6,288 bases of DNA from Akkermansia sp. (lineage in GTDB: Bacteria > Verrucomicrobiota > Verrucomicrobiia > Verrucomicrobiales > Akkermansiaceae). The stretch's first letter is position 1; every line of letters starts with the position of its first letter. The stretch is taken from positions 1-6,288 of the forward strand of contig JAIFNK010000025.1 in NCBI GenBank assembly GCA_020047775.1, written 5' to 3'. The position numbers and the translations under genes are program-made. Of this stretch, positions 1-6,288 are shown piece after piece. The notes under the pieces are model-generated. The model ran no database searches and was not told where the DNA came from. It saw only the letters and a program-made list of their open reading frames with translations.

Positions 1-1
1 C

Positions 2-1144
2 GACGCGAAGGGGGAGAATTTCATCGCCGCCGCGGCCAATGGCGACGCGCGCAGGTATGCGGTGCACGATCCACACCCGGACGCGAGCTGGCGGGCGTTC
101 TTCGGCAAGGTCTGGTACGAGGGCGGCGGCAAGCCGGTCTATCAGTGGCAGTCCACCGGTGGCACCGATGATTTCGAGCCGAAGCTGTCGCTGGTTCCGC
201 TGATCTTCGGATCGCTCAAAGGCACGGCCTACGCGCTGTTGTTCTCCATCCCGGTCGCCTTGTTAGCCGCGTTGTTTTCCGCGGCGTTCCTGCCGCTGGA
301 GGTGAAGCGGGTCGTCAAGCCGGTGATGGAAATCATGTCGTCGCTGCCGTCCGTGGTGCTCGGATTCCTCGCCGGCCTGTGGCTGGCGCCGATCCTTGAA
401 ACGCGGGTGCCGTCCGTGGCGGTGATGTTCCTGCTGATCCCGTGCAGCGCGCTGCTCGTCGGTTACTTTTGGTGCCGTCTGCCGATTTCCCTCCGCAACC
501 GCTTCGAAGGCGGTGGCGAGTGGCTGTTGGTGCTGCCGTTCCTCGTGCTGGCCGGGTGGCTCGGGTGGCAGCTCGGGCCGGTGATGGAGAACTGGTTTTT
601 CGTTTACAAGGATCCGGCGACGGGCCGGGAAATCGCGGACTTCCGACTGTGGTGGCCGCAGGCGACGGGCATTTCCTTCGAGCAGCGGAACTCGATGGTG
701 CTGGGTTTCATGATGGGCTTCGCCGTGATCCCGGTGATTTTCACCATCGCCGAGGACGCGCTTTCCAATGTGCCCAAGTCCCTGACCGCCGCAGCCTCCG
801 CTCTTGGCGCGAACCGCTGGCAGGTGGTGTGGACGGTGATGCTGCCGGTCGCCTCCTCCGGGATTTTCTCCGCGCTGATGATCGGCTTCGGCCGCGCGGT
901 GGGCGAGACGATGATCATGGTGATGGCCACCGGCAATACGCCGGTCATGGAGTGGAACATCTTCAACGGCATGCGCACCCTCTCCGCCAACATCGCGGTG
1001 GAGCTGCCGGAAGCACCGGTTGGTTCGACTCATTACCGCACGCTGTTCCTCGGCGCGGTGGTGCTTTTCGCGATGACCTTCGTCATGAACACTCTCGCGG
1101 AAATCCTCCGCCAACGCCTGCGCGAACGCAACAAGATCGTCTAA
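2..1144 (+). CDS. pstC: Phosphate ABC transporter permease PstC, enlarged type, 5' partial
   Basis: Inner-membrane permease that, with PstA, forms the phosphate channel of the high-affinity Pst importer. The frame is open from the first complete codon at position 2, so the gene begins outside the window; the GTG at position 62 is an internal codon, not a convincing start. About 380 C-terminal residues are visible. Counting from position 2, a hydrophobic segment lies near residues 62-95, others near 115-160 and 172-200, and the permease core runs from about 228 to the end. The cytoplasmic EAA loop, which contacts the ATPase, is at about 251-282 (EDALSNVP ... ALGANRW ... MLP; nt 752-847), followed by GRAVGETMI. 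The segments GGTDDFEPKLSLVPL and FLAGLWLAP and the extra hydrophobic pair match, from memory, the long PstC of Pseudomonas rather than the short E. coli form. The stop is TAA at 1142-1144, and pstA starts 3 bases later. No truncation or frameshift is seen inside the window. Confidence 0.95.
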   Translation, partial: DAKGENFIAAAANGDARRYAVHDPHPDASWRAFFGKVWYEGGGKPVYQWQSTGGTDDFEPKLSLVPLIFGSLKGTAYALLFSIPVALLAALFSAAFLPLEVKRVVKPVMEIMSSLPSVVLGFLAGLWLAPILETRVPSVAVMFLLIPCSALLVGYFWCRLPISLRNRFEGGGEWLLVLPFLVLAGWLGWQLGPVMENWFFVYKDPATGREIADFRLWWPQATGISFEQRNSMVLGFMMGFAVIPVIFTIAEDALSNVPKSLTAAASALGANRWQVVWTVMLPVASSGIFSALMIGFGRAVGETMIMVMATGNTPVMEWNIFNGMRTLSANIAVELPEAPVGSTHYRTLFLGAVVLFAMTFVMNTLAEILRQRLRERNKIV

Positions 1145-1147
1145 CCC

Positions 1148-2773
1148 ATGGATCCCGCCGCCAAGACCTTCGCCACCACCGGCCGCTCCCGCAAGGGTGA
1201 GCCCTGGGTCTGGCTGACCGCCGCCGGGCTGACCATCGGGGTCGCCATGGCGCTGGGTTTGTTCCTGCTCATCCTGGTGAAGGGCGCGTCCTCGTTCTGG
1301 CCGCGGCGCATCGATCTGATGGAGGTTTCCAACGGTGCTGCCATCGAAAAAATTGCCGGCTACATCACTCAGCAGACGGAGCGCCGCGACGCGCAGGGCG
1401 TGCTGCACGAGGAGATTCAAGTCTTCCGCGGCAACAAGGATCTCAATGGCGAGGCTTTCAAATACATCGACCGTTCCAACATCAAGGCCACCTCGCGGCC
1501 CGGATCGCTGCTGCTCGTCGAGCGCTTGGAATACGGCCCCGCCATCGTCACTCCGGTGGCTTTACAAACACCCGGCGGACGCATCGAGGCGAACGCCGGC
1601 GGCTTCGAAACAGCGCTCGAAAAAATCCTCACGCAAGGGAAAGCCGCCCGCAAGGAACTGCTCGTCATCGAGCGCAAGAAAATCGGCGCGATCAGCCGCG
1701 AGCTCGCCGCGCTCGCCCGCGCGGAAAAATCCGCCGGGGTGAAACCGGAAGTCGCCACCACCCGGCGCGCCGGGTTGCAAGCGGATTTCGACAAGCTTCA
1801 AACCGAGGCCGCCGACATCCGCAAGACGCTGGCGGAATCGAGTTTCCTCGGGCTCACTGCTGACGGCAAGGAAGTGAACTACCCGGCGGGCAACCTGCTC
1901 GATGTGTTCCCGTCCAACCGTGCGGGCTTTTTCTCGCGGGTCGGGGAAATGATCCACCGCATGACGAAATTCCTGACAGAGGATCCCCGCGAGGCGAACA
2001 CCGAGGGCGGTGTTTTCCCGGCGATCTTCGGCACCGTGGTGATGACACTGGTGATGAGTATTTTCGTAACGCCCTTCGGCGTGATCGCGGCGATTTACTT
2101 GCGCGAGTATGCCAAGCAGGGACTCTTCGTGCGCATGGTCCGGATCAGCGTCAACAATCTGGCAGGCGTGCCATCCATCGTCTTCGGCGTCTTCGGTCTG
2201 GCGTTTTTCGTGTATTTCGTCGGGGGCGGACTGGACCGCTGGTTGTTCGCGGACAGCCTGCCAACTCCGACTTATGGCACGCCCGGTATTTTGTGGGCGT
2301 CCCTGACATTGGCCTTGCTCACGCTGCCGGTTGTCATCGTCGCCACCGAGGAGGCGCTCTCCGCCGTCCCCCGCGGCGTGCGTGAGGCGGCGCTGGCCTG
2401 CGGGGCCTCCAAGTGGCAGACGATCCAGCGCGTGGTGCTTCCCGCCTCGCTGCCGGGGATTCTCACTGGCGTCATCCTCGCGATGGCCCGCGGGGCCGGC
2501 GAGGTCGCTCCGCTGATGCTGGTGGGCGTGGTGAAACTCGCGCCCTCGCTGCCGCTGGACGACATTGCGCCGTTCATCCATCCCGAGCGCAAGTTCATGC
2601 ATCTGGGTTTCCATATCTATGATCTGGGATTCCAATCACCCGACGCCGAGGCCGCCAAGCCGATCGTCTATGCGACCGCGCTGCTTCTGCTCGTGGTGGT
2701 GGTGAGCCTGAACCTTACCGCCATTCTGATCCGCAACCGCCTCAAGAAACGCTTCGCCGTGAGCAGCTTTTAA
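1148..2773 (+). CDS. pstA: Phosphate ABC transporter permease PstA, with large periplasmic coiled-coil insertion
   Basis: Second membrane subunit of the Pst phosphate importer; 541 residues, far longer than the roughly 300 of E. coli PstA and like the long Pseudomonas-type protein. The first membrane segment is at about residues 21-45. A soluble, probably periplasmic region follows at about 46-285. Within it, residues about 153-232 are rich in Ala, Glu, Lys and Leu with heptad-like spacing and probably form a coiled coil. The permease core (about 288-541) has several hydrophobic segments. Its EAA loop at about 400-432 (TEEALSAVP ... ACGASKW ... VLP) docks onto PstB, and ARGAGEVAPL follows. 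ATG at 1148 is 3 bases after the pstC stop and is preferred because it gives a short basic N-terminus before the first membrane helix. No Shine-Dalgarno sequence is seen, so translation is probably coupled to pstC. The role of the periplasmic insertion is unknown to me. Confidence 0.95.
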   Translation: MDPAAKTFATTGRSRKGEPWVWLTAAGLTIGVAMALGLFLLILVKGASSFWPRRIDLMEVSNGAAIEKIAGYITQQTERRDAQGVLHEEIQVFRGNKDLNGEAFKYIDRSNIKATSRPGSLLLVERLEYGPAIVTPVALQTPGGRIEANAGGFETALEKILTQGKAARKELLVIERKKIGAISRELAALARAEKSAGVKPEVATTRRAGLQADFDKLQTEAADIRKTLAESSFLGLTADGKEVNYPAGNLLDVFPSNRAGFFSRVGEMIHRMTKFLTEDPREANTEGGVFPAIFGTVVMTLVMSIFVTPFGVIAAIYLREYAKQGLFVRMVRISVNNLAGVPSIVFGVFGLAFFVYFVGGGLDRWLFADSLPTPTYGTPGILWASLTLALLTLPVVIVATEEALSAVPRGVREAALACGASKWQTIQRVVLPASLPGILTGVILAMARGAGEVAPLMLVGVVKLAPSLPLDDIAPFIHPERKFMHLGFHIYDLGFQSPDAEAAKPIVYATALLLLVVVVSLNLTAILIRNRLKKRFAVSSF

Positions 2774-2776
2774 CCC

Positions 2777-3553
2777 ATGAGCGCCCCCCTATCAGAACGC
2801 CGGGACTTCATCCATGTGGACAACTTCAGTTTCCATTACGGAGAGAAACAGGCGATTTTCGGCATCGACATGGCCATCCCCGAGCATCAGGTGACAGCCC
2901 TCATCGGCCCGTCAGGCTGCGGAAAATCCACGTTGCTGCGTAACCTCAACCGGATGAACGACCTCATCGAAGGCGTGCGTCACGAGGGCGACATCCGCAT
3001 CGGCGGCACCAGTCTCTACGATCCATCCGTGGAGGTGATTTCACTGCGCAAGCGGGTAGGAATGGTGTTCCAAAAGTATAATCCATTCGCGAAGTCGATT
3101 TACGAAAACGTGGTTTTCAGCCTGCGGGTGGCCGGCCGCGCGAAGAAGTCGGAGCTGGATGAAACTGTCGAGCGCACGCTCAAGGCCGCCGCGCTGTGGG
3201 ACGAAGTGAAGGACCGGTTGCATCATTCCGCGTTCGGCCTGTCCGGCGGCCAGCAGCAGCGGCTGTGCATCGCCCGCGCCATCGCCAACCAACCGGAAAT
3301 CCTGCTGATGGACGAGCCGTGCGCCGCACTCGATCCGCTGGCGACATTGAAGATCGAGGATCTCATCATGGGACTCAAGGAGCAGTTCACCATCGTCATC
3401 GTCACCCACAACATGGAGCAGGCGACACGCTGCTCGGACCGCACCGCGTTTCTCTATATGGGCCGCCTCGTCGAATACGGCGAGACGATGCAGATTTTCG
3501 AACGACCCGGGAATCCGGAAACGGAAGCCTATATTTCCGGCCGCTTCAGCTAA
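2777..3553 (+). CDS. pstB: Phosphate ABC transporter ATP-binding protein PstB, first copy
   Basis: Cytoplasmic ATPase that powers phosphate import through PstC/PstA; 258 residues, the normal PstB length. All ABC motifs are intact: Walker [10 protein letters not shown] (44-52), Q-loop Gln99 in MVFQKYNPF, signature LSGGQQQR (155-162), Walker B ILLMDEP (175-181), D-loop ALD (184-186) and switch His211 in VTHNM. PstB hallmarks include NRMND after Walker A, the KSIYENV helical-domain segment and the C-terminal YISGRFS. ATG at 2777 follows the pstA stop by 3 bases with no Shine-Dalgarno sequence. A second pstB follows directly; more than half of aligned positions are identical by eye, with most differences in the N-terminus and helical subdomain. 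The two may form a heterodimer or act alternately; the sequence does not decide this. Confidence 0.97.
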   Translation: MSAPLSERRDFIHVDNFSFHYGEKQAIFGIDMAIPEHQVTALIGPSGCGKSTLLRNLNRMNDLIEGVRHEGDIRIGGTSLYDPSVEVISLRKRVGMVFQKYNPFAKSIYENVVFSLRVAGRAKKSELDETVERTLKAAALWDEVKDRLHHSAFGLSGGQQQRLCIARAIANQPEILLMDEPCAALDPLATLKIEDLIMGLKEQFTIVIVTHNMEQATRCSDRTAFLYMGRLVEYGETMQIFERPGNPETEAYISGRFS

Positions 3554-3554
3554 T

Positions 3555-4337
3555 ATGATTGCACCCGCCACCACTCCCGGAGCTCCCGCCATCGCGGTGC
3601 AGGACATGGATTTCTGTTATGGGGAATCCATCGCGTTGAAGGAGATCACGCTGGACATCCGGCGTAACGAGGTCACCGCATTCATCGGTCCGTCGGGCTG
3701 CGGCAAGTCCACGCTGCTGCGGTGTTTCAACCGGATGAACGACTTCATCCCCGGCGCCAAGGTCACACGCGGCGGCATCTGGATCGGTGGCACCGAGATT
3801 CACAGCCCGGAAGTGGACGGCGTGGAGCTCCGCCGGCGGATCGGGATGGTGTTCCAGAAGTCCAATCCGTTTCCGCGGAGCATTTACGAAAACGTCGCCT
3901 ACGGACCGCGGATTCTCGGCGAGCGCCGCAAGGACGTGCTCAACGCCATCGTCGAGAAATCCCTGCGCGGTGCCGCGCTGTGGGAGGAGGTGAAGGACCG
4001 GCTCCATGAGAGCGCCTACGGACTCTCCGGTGGCCAACAGCAGCGGCTCTGCATCGCCCGCGCCACGGCGGTGGACCCGTCGATCATTCTGATGGATGAA
4101 CCCTGTTCGGCGCTCGATCCCATCGCCACCGGCCGGGTCGAGGAACTCATCCTTGAGTTGAAGAAAAACTATACGATTGTGATCGTGACGCATAACATGC
4201 AACAGGCGTCACGGGTATCCGACCGCACCGCTTTCTTTTATCTCGGCGAGCTGGTGGAATACGATTTCACTTCTAAAATTTTCACAAACCCTGCCAACAG
4301 CCAGACTGAGGATTATATCTCCGGTCGATTCGGCTGA
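3555..4337 (+). CDS. pstB: Phosphate ABC transporter ATP-binding protein PstB, second copy
   Basis: Second PstB-type ATPase of the same operon, 260 residues. Motifs are complete: Walker [10 protein letters not shown] (45-53), Q-loop Gln101 in MVFQKSNPF, signature LSGGQQQR (157-164), Walker B IILMDEP (177-183), D-loop ALD (186-188) and switch His213 in VTHNM, ending in YISGRFG. There is no catalytic defect, so neither copy looks like a degenerate partner. The ATG at 3555 is one base after the stop of the first copy (TAATATG), which suggests coupled translation. This copy resembles canonical PstB in the segment [12 protein letters not shown], whereas the first copy has VVFSLRV there. The divergence between copies points to an old duplication or separate origins rather than a recent tandem copy. 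Paired pstB genes are known in Bacillus and Streptococcus. Confidence 0.97.
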   Translation: MIAPATTPGAPAIAVQDMDFCYGESIALKEITLDIRRNEVTAFIGPSGCGKSTLLRCFNRMNDFIPGAKVTRGGIWIGGTEIHSPEVDGVELRRRIGMVFQKSNPFPRSIYENVAYGPRILGERRKDVLNAIVEKSLRGAALWEEVKDRLHESAYGLSGGQQQRLCIARATAVDPSIILMDEPCSALDPIATGRVEELILELKKNYTIVIVTHNMQQASRVSDRTAFFYLGELVEYDFTSKIFTNPANSQTEDYISGRFG

Positions 4338-4360
4338 GCGATTCACCACCCCCTGATCCC

Positions 4361-5053
4361 ATGCATAGTTCCCACATCCTCCGTGATTTCGACCAAGCCA
4401 TCGCCGCCCTGCGGAATGAAGTTCTCAACATGGCCGCCAAGGCCCGGCACAATCTGGAGCGGGGCGTGCGCGCGCTGCTGGAAAGAAATGTGGAGCTCGC
4501 AAACGCCGTCATCGCCGACGACGACGAGGTGGATGAGTGCGAACGCAAGATTGACCAGCTCGGCATGGACATCCTCGTGCGCTTCCACCCTGTCGCCACG
4601 GATCTGCGGCTGGTGGTTTCCTCGATGAAAATCTCAATGAACCTGGAGCGGATTTCGGATCATTCGACGAACATTGCCAAGCGAGCCAGGAAAATGGCCG
4701 CCAGCCAGGAGCTGCCGGACGTCACTTTGATCGAACCGCTTTACACGCTGGCGGATCATCTGCTGCGCGACGCGATTTCCGCTTACAGCGACCGGGATGC
4801 GGCGCTGGGCGCTTCCCTCCACATCCGCGACAAGGAATTGGACCGTCTTCACGACTCCGCGACGATTACCTTCGGCTCGCGCATCGAACAGTGCGACGGA
4901 CGGAGCCAGGACTACCTGCATCTGATCCTGGTGACGCGGTCGCTGGAACGCGTCGGCGACCTTGCGGTAAACATCGGCGAAGACGCCGTCTTTCTGGAAG
5001 TCGCCCGCGACCTCCGCCACATGAGCAATCGCGATTTGCCGGAAGGAGTTTGA
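4361..5053 (+). CDS. phoU: Phosphate signalling protein PhoU
   Basis: Cytoplasmic helical protein which, in studied bacteria, bridges the Pst transporter and the PhoR-type sensor kinase and represses the Pho response when phosphate is plentiful. The 230 residues form the usual two PhoU repeats. Each has the metal-binding ExxxD...N signature: E96 RIS D100 HST N104 in repeat one and E196 RVG D200 LAV N204 IGED in repeat two, exactly 100 residues apart. The N-terminus (HILRDFDQAIAALRNEVLNM) and the VATDLRLVVSSMKISMNLERI segment are typical. The ATG at 4361 is 23 bases after the second pstB stop, and the leader has no recognisable Shine-Dalgarno sequence. It is the last gene of the operon and ends at the repeat-rich junction. 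No phoB or phoR is seen in the window. Confidence 0.96.
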   Translation: MHSSHILRDFDQAIAALRNEVLNMAAKARHNLERGVRALLERNVELANAVIADDDEVDECERKIDQLGMDILVRFHPVATDLRLVVSSMKISMNLERISDHSTNIAKRARKMAASQELPDVTLIEPLYTLADHLLRDAISAYSDRDAALGASLHIRDKELDRLHDSATITFGSRIEQCDGRSQDYLHLILVTRSLERVGDLAVNIGEDAVFLEVARDLRHMSNRDLPEGV

Positions 5054-5065
5054 CGGTCCGCCGTC
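5052..5065 (+). terminator. Possible weak terminator hairpin after phoU
   Basis: A perfect 5-bp stem GACGG/CCGTC with a 4-base TCCG loop begins inside the phoU stop codon. It is followed by TTGGC rather than a T-run, so intrinsic termination would be weak. It may only be a chance stem in GC-rich DNA. Confidence 0.25.
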
Positions 5066-5077
5066 TTGGCTGAAGGT

Positions 5078-5153
5078 TCAATCAATCCCTCTTCCACATC
5101 CGGCCGCAAACGGTTTGATTGACGAGTGACGAACTCCGATTGTTGATTGTTGA
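5078..5153 (+). repeat. Direct repeat, copy A
   Basis: A 76-base unit starting TCAATCAATCCCTCTTCCAC recurs at 5218-5294. The two copies differ by three substitutions and one single-base indel. Copy A starts 25 bases after phoU and ends with two GATTGTT heptamers. Its own TCAATCAA (5078-5085) and TTGATTGA (5115-5122) are inverted and could form a stem. There is no open frame of note. Confidence 0.9.
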
Positions 5154-5217
5154 AGTGAAAGAATCCGCTCCTTCATCCTCTTCCGATCAAAAATCCAAAA
5201 TCAACAATCATCAATCG

Positions 5218-5294
5218 TCAATCAATCCCTCTTCCACATCCGGCCCGCACCCGGTTTGATTGACGATTGACGAACTCCGATTGTTGATTGTTGA
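5218..5294 (+). repeat. Direct repeat, copy B, abutting the intI 3' end
   Basis: Second copy of the unit at 5078-5153, offset by exactly 140 bases and separated from copy A by 64 bases. Relative to copy A it carries one extra C, an AA-to-CC change in the central GC-rich part and a G-to-T change that completes the TTGATTGACGATTGA palindromic arm. It runs directly into a third heptamer and then the integrase stop codon. Confidence 0.9.
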
Positions 5295-5302
5295 TTGTTG
5301 AT
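5279..5302 (+). repeat. Heptamer tandem repeat (GATTGTT)
   Basis: Three perfect consecutive GATTGTT units (5279-5299) followed by GAT. The matching place in copy A (5138-5151) has two units, so copy number already differs between the two. This fits replication slippage. Confidence 0.8.
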
Positions 5303-6159
5303 TTAGCAGAATGCCACCAACCGATCCAGCGGGCTCTCCACCCCAAGCCCGTTTTCCCCGATCGCCACATGCAGGTAAATCTCCGTCGTGCTGATATCCT
5401 CGTGCCCCAGCAGATCCTGGATCGTCCGCAGGTCCGTTCCATTTTCTAGCAGGTGCGTCGCAAAACTATGCCTCAGGGCATGGCTTGTCACCCGCTTCTC
5501 GATCCCCGCAGCCCGAGCCGCCCGTTTGATCGCCTCGTTGTAAACCTGTCCTTGCAGATGATGCCGCCTGCGAGCCCCGGACTCGGGATCAGTTGAAATC
5601 TGGCGTGCCGGAAACAACCAGAACCACTCAAACGTCTCCGCCGCCCGCCGAAATTTCCGCGCCAACGCCCCGGGAAGATAAACCCCGGCACGCCCCGCTT
5701 CCGAGTCGCCCTGCCAAATCTCCCGCACCCGCTCGATCTGTCTGGCCACTTCTTCCCGCAAGCTCTTGGGCAGCACGGTGACGCGGTCTTTGTCGCCCTT
5801 GCCTTGCCGCACCGTTAACGTCCCTCGCCCTACATCCACATCCTGCACCCGCATCCGGACCAGCTCGGAAAGTCGCAAGCCCGCGCCATATTGCAGCCGT
5901 CCTGCCAACTCGTATTGCATCCCCCTCTGATCCTGCTCCCGCAGATTCTCAAACAACCGATGTGTCTCCGGCTTCGACAATACCACCGGCACCCGCGTCC
6001 CCGTATCCCGCAGTTTCACCCCGAAAACCGGCTTCTCCACCCCGAGCACGTGCTTGAAGAAGTGCGCCAGCGCGTTGAGCGCCTGCTTCTGGGTGGAATG
6101 AGCGCAATCCTCATCCTGCACCACCGCCGTCAAGAACCGCGTGGCCGTCTCGATCTGCA

Positions 6160-6173
6160 TCACAGCCTGCTCC
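6160..6173 (-). promoter_or_regulatory. Possible internal ribosome binding site and restart codon in intI
   Basis: On the minus strand, GGAG (6173-6170) lies 6 bases before GTG (6163-6161) and 9 before ATG (6160-6158). No other ATG, GTG or TTG lies in frame between this point and the amber codon. This is the only plausible start for a protein from the gene as it stands. It would lack the first helix region of the N-terminal DNA-binding domain but keep the whole catalytic domain. The GGAG could be chance. Confidence 0.3.
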
Positions 6174-6217
6174 GACCCTGCGAACCTCGCATATCGCGCC
6201 GCCCATGCGCCATAGCA

Positions 6218-6220
6218 CTA
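6218..6220 (-). other. In-frame amber codon in intI
   Basis: CTA on the + strand, TAG in the integrase frame, 57 bases upstream of the GTG at 6163. The codons on either side still read as IntI N-terminal domain. The stop aligns with the Gln of the RTEQAY segment of IntI1, so a single CAG-to-TAG transition is the simplest origin. Confidence 0.8.
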
Positions 6221-6288
6221 CTTGGTCCGCAGCAACAAACCCCGCCGCGCACCCGACGAATGCACCGCCAACCTCACGCGTTCCGCGA

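Larger units (their letters stand above)
5198..5304. repeat. Large imperfect inverted repeat (fold-back) between phoU and intI
   Basis: The left arm (5198-5225) is 28 contiguous bases. Its complement on the right is split: 15 bases at 5256-5270 pair with 5211-5225, and 13 bases at 5292-5304 pair with 5198-5210. The unpaired parts are a 30-base apical loop (5226-5255) and a 21-base bulge (5271-5291) on one side. It sits between convergent genes, so it could act as a two-way transcription stop or mRNA stabiliser. It overlaps the last bases of the integrase gene. The pairing is read directly from the sequence; function is inferred. Confidence 0.7.
5303..6288 (-). pseudogene. intI: Integron integrase IntI (tyrosine recombinase), interrupted by an amber stop; 5' end at or beyond the window edge
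   Basis: Tyrosine recombinase of the integron type, which catalyses cassette recombination between attI and folded single-stranded attC sites. The uninterrupted part (5303-6163) encodes 286 residues. Numbered from GTG at 6163, catalytic residues are Arg97 (GAGLRLSEL), Lys122 (QGKGDKDR), His228 and Arg231 (HALRHSF), His254 (LLGHED) and nucleophile Tyr263 (TTEIYLHV). Residues about 160-205, with ALARKF, EWFWLFPA, STDP and GARRRHH, are the extra segment found in IntI but absent from XerC/XerD; the tail GLGVESPLD also matches IntI1. Upstream, the same frame continues to the window edge with recognisable N-terminal sequence (LLLRTK, stop, CYGAWAARYARF), broken only by TAG at 6218-6220. Read through, about 327 codons are visible, near the 337 of IntI1. 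Base composition resembles its neighbours. It converges with phoU, and its TAA stop lies in the repeat cluster. A truncated active protein from 6163 cannot be excluded. Confidence 0.85.

Noticed and set aside
62..64. GTG at position 62 as the real start of pstC
   Set aside because: The frame is open upstream to the window edge, there is no stop or Shine-Dalgarno sequence before it, and long PstC homologues have several hundred residues before this point.
263..1420. Long open frame on the minus strand across pstC and the start of pstA (385 codons), and a similar one at 1562-2635
   Set aside because: Both are antisense to well-supported permease genes and encode His/Arg/Gln-rich sequence with no recognisable domain, as expected from reverse reading of GC-rich coding DNA.
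3546..4202. 218-codon minus-strand frame opposite the second pstB
   Set aside because: It mirrors the conserved ATPase gene, and a similar frame lies opposite the first pstB (3041-3607). This shows it is a by-product of PstB codons, not a gene.
5078..5294. Repeat pair read as a CRISPR array
   Set aside because: There are only two copies of about 76 bases, far longer than a CRISPR repeat. The single spacer is 64 bases, the repeats are imperfect, and no cas genes are present.
5198..5304. Fold-back read as an integron attC site
   Set aside because: No sequence in 5075-5305 on either strand fits the core boxes GTTRRRY and RYYYAAC; the closest, GTTGAAG, fails at the last base.
5303..6163. Integrase read as a housekeeping XerC/XerD recombinase or phage integrase
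   Set aside because: It carries the IntI-specific segment (ALARKF ... EWFWLFPA ... STDP ... RRRHH) between the Lys and HxxR boxes and an IntI-like C-terminal GLGVESPLD, which XerC/D lack.

Overview
The window is GC-rich bacterial chromosomal DNA with two parts. Positions 2-5053 (+ strand) hold the 3' portion of a phosphate-specific transport operon: pstC (5' end outside the window), pstA, two consecutive pstB ATPase genes, and phoU. Positions 5303-6288 (- strand) hold an integron-type tyrosine recombinase gene (intI) interrupted by one in-frame amber codon near its N-terminus. The two blocks converge on a roughly 250-base intergenic stretch (5054-5302) rich in direct, inverted and heptameric tandem repeats.

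How the genes work together: PstC and PstA form the inner-membrane channel of the high-affinity phosphate ABC importer. The two PstB proteins are the ATPases, and PhoU links transporter state to the phosphate-sensing histidine kinase. Junctions are very tight (3, 3, 1 and 23 bases), which indicates one transcript with translational coupling. The phosphate-binding protein PstS, the operon promoter and any Pho box are not visible; they probably lie upstream. PstC and PstA are of the enlarged type known from Pseudomonas and Vibrio. PstA carries a periplasmic insertion of about 240 residues with a predicted coiled coil.

The recombinase is assigned to IntI rather than XerC/D because it has the integron-specific insertion between catalytic boxes, and all catalytic residues are present. 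The visible frame, read through the amber codon, is near the normal IntI length. The stop falls where IntI1 has the Gln of its RTEQAY segment, so one C-to-T change (CAG to TAG) explains it. A GTG/ATG pair with a GGAG upstream lies 18 codons after the stop and could start an N-truncated protein. In the usual integron layout, attI and the cassettes would lie beyond the right edge.

Organism: GC-rich, Gram-negative-type. Tandem pstB, enlarged PstC/PstA, weak Shine-Dalgarno use, low-complexity TTGATTG-type intergenic repeats and a chromosomal integron integrase would fit Verrucomicrobiota or a related PVC lineage. A proteobacterium cannot be excluded; this assignment is inference only. I see no RNA genes, CRISPR array or complete mobile element. 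The most novel features are the repeat-dense junction and the amber-interrupted integron integrase; the pst-phoU operon itself is a known system.
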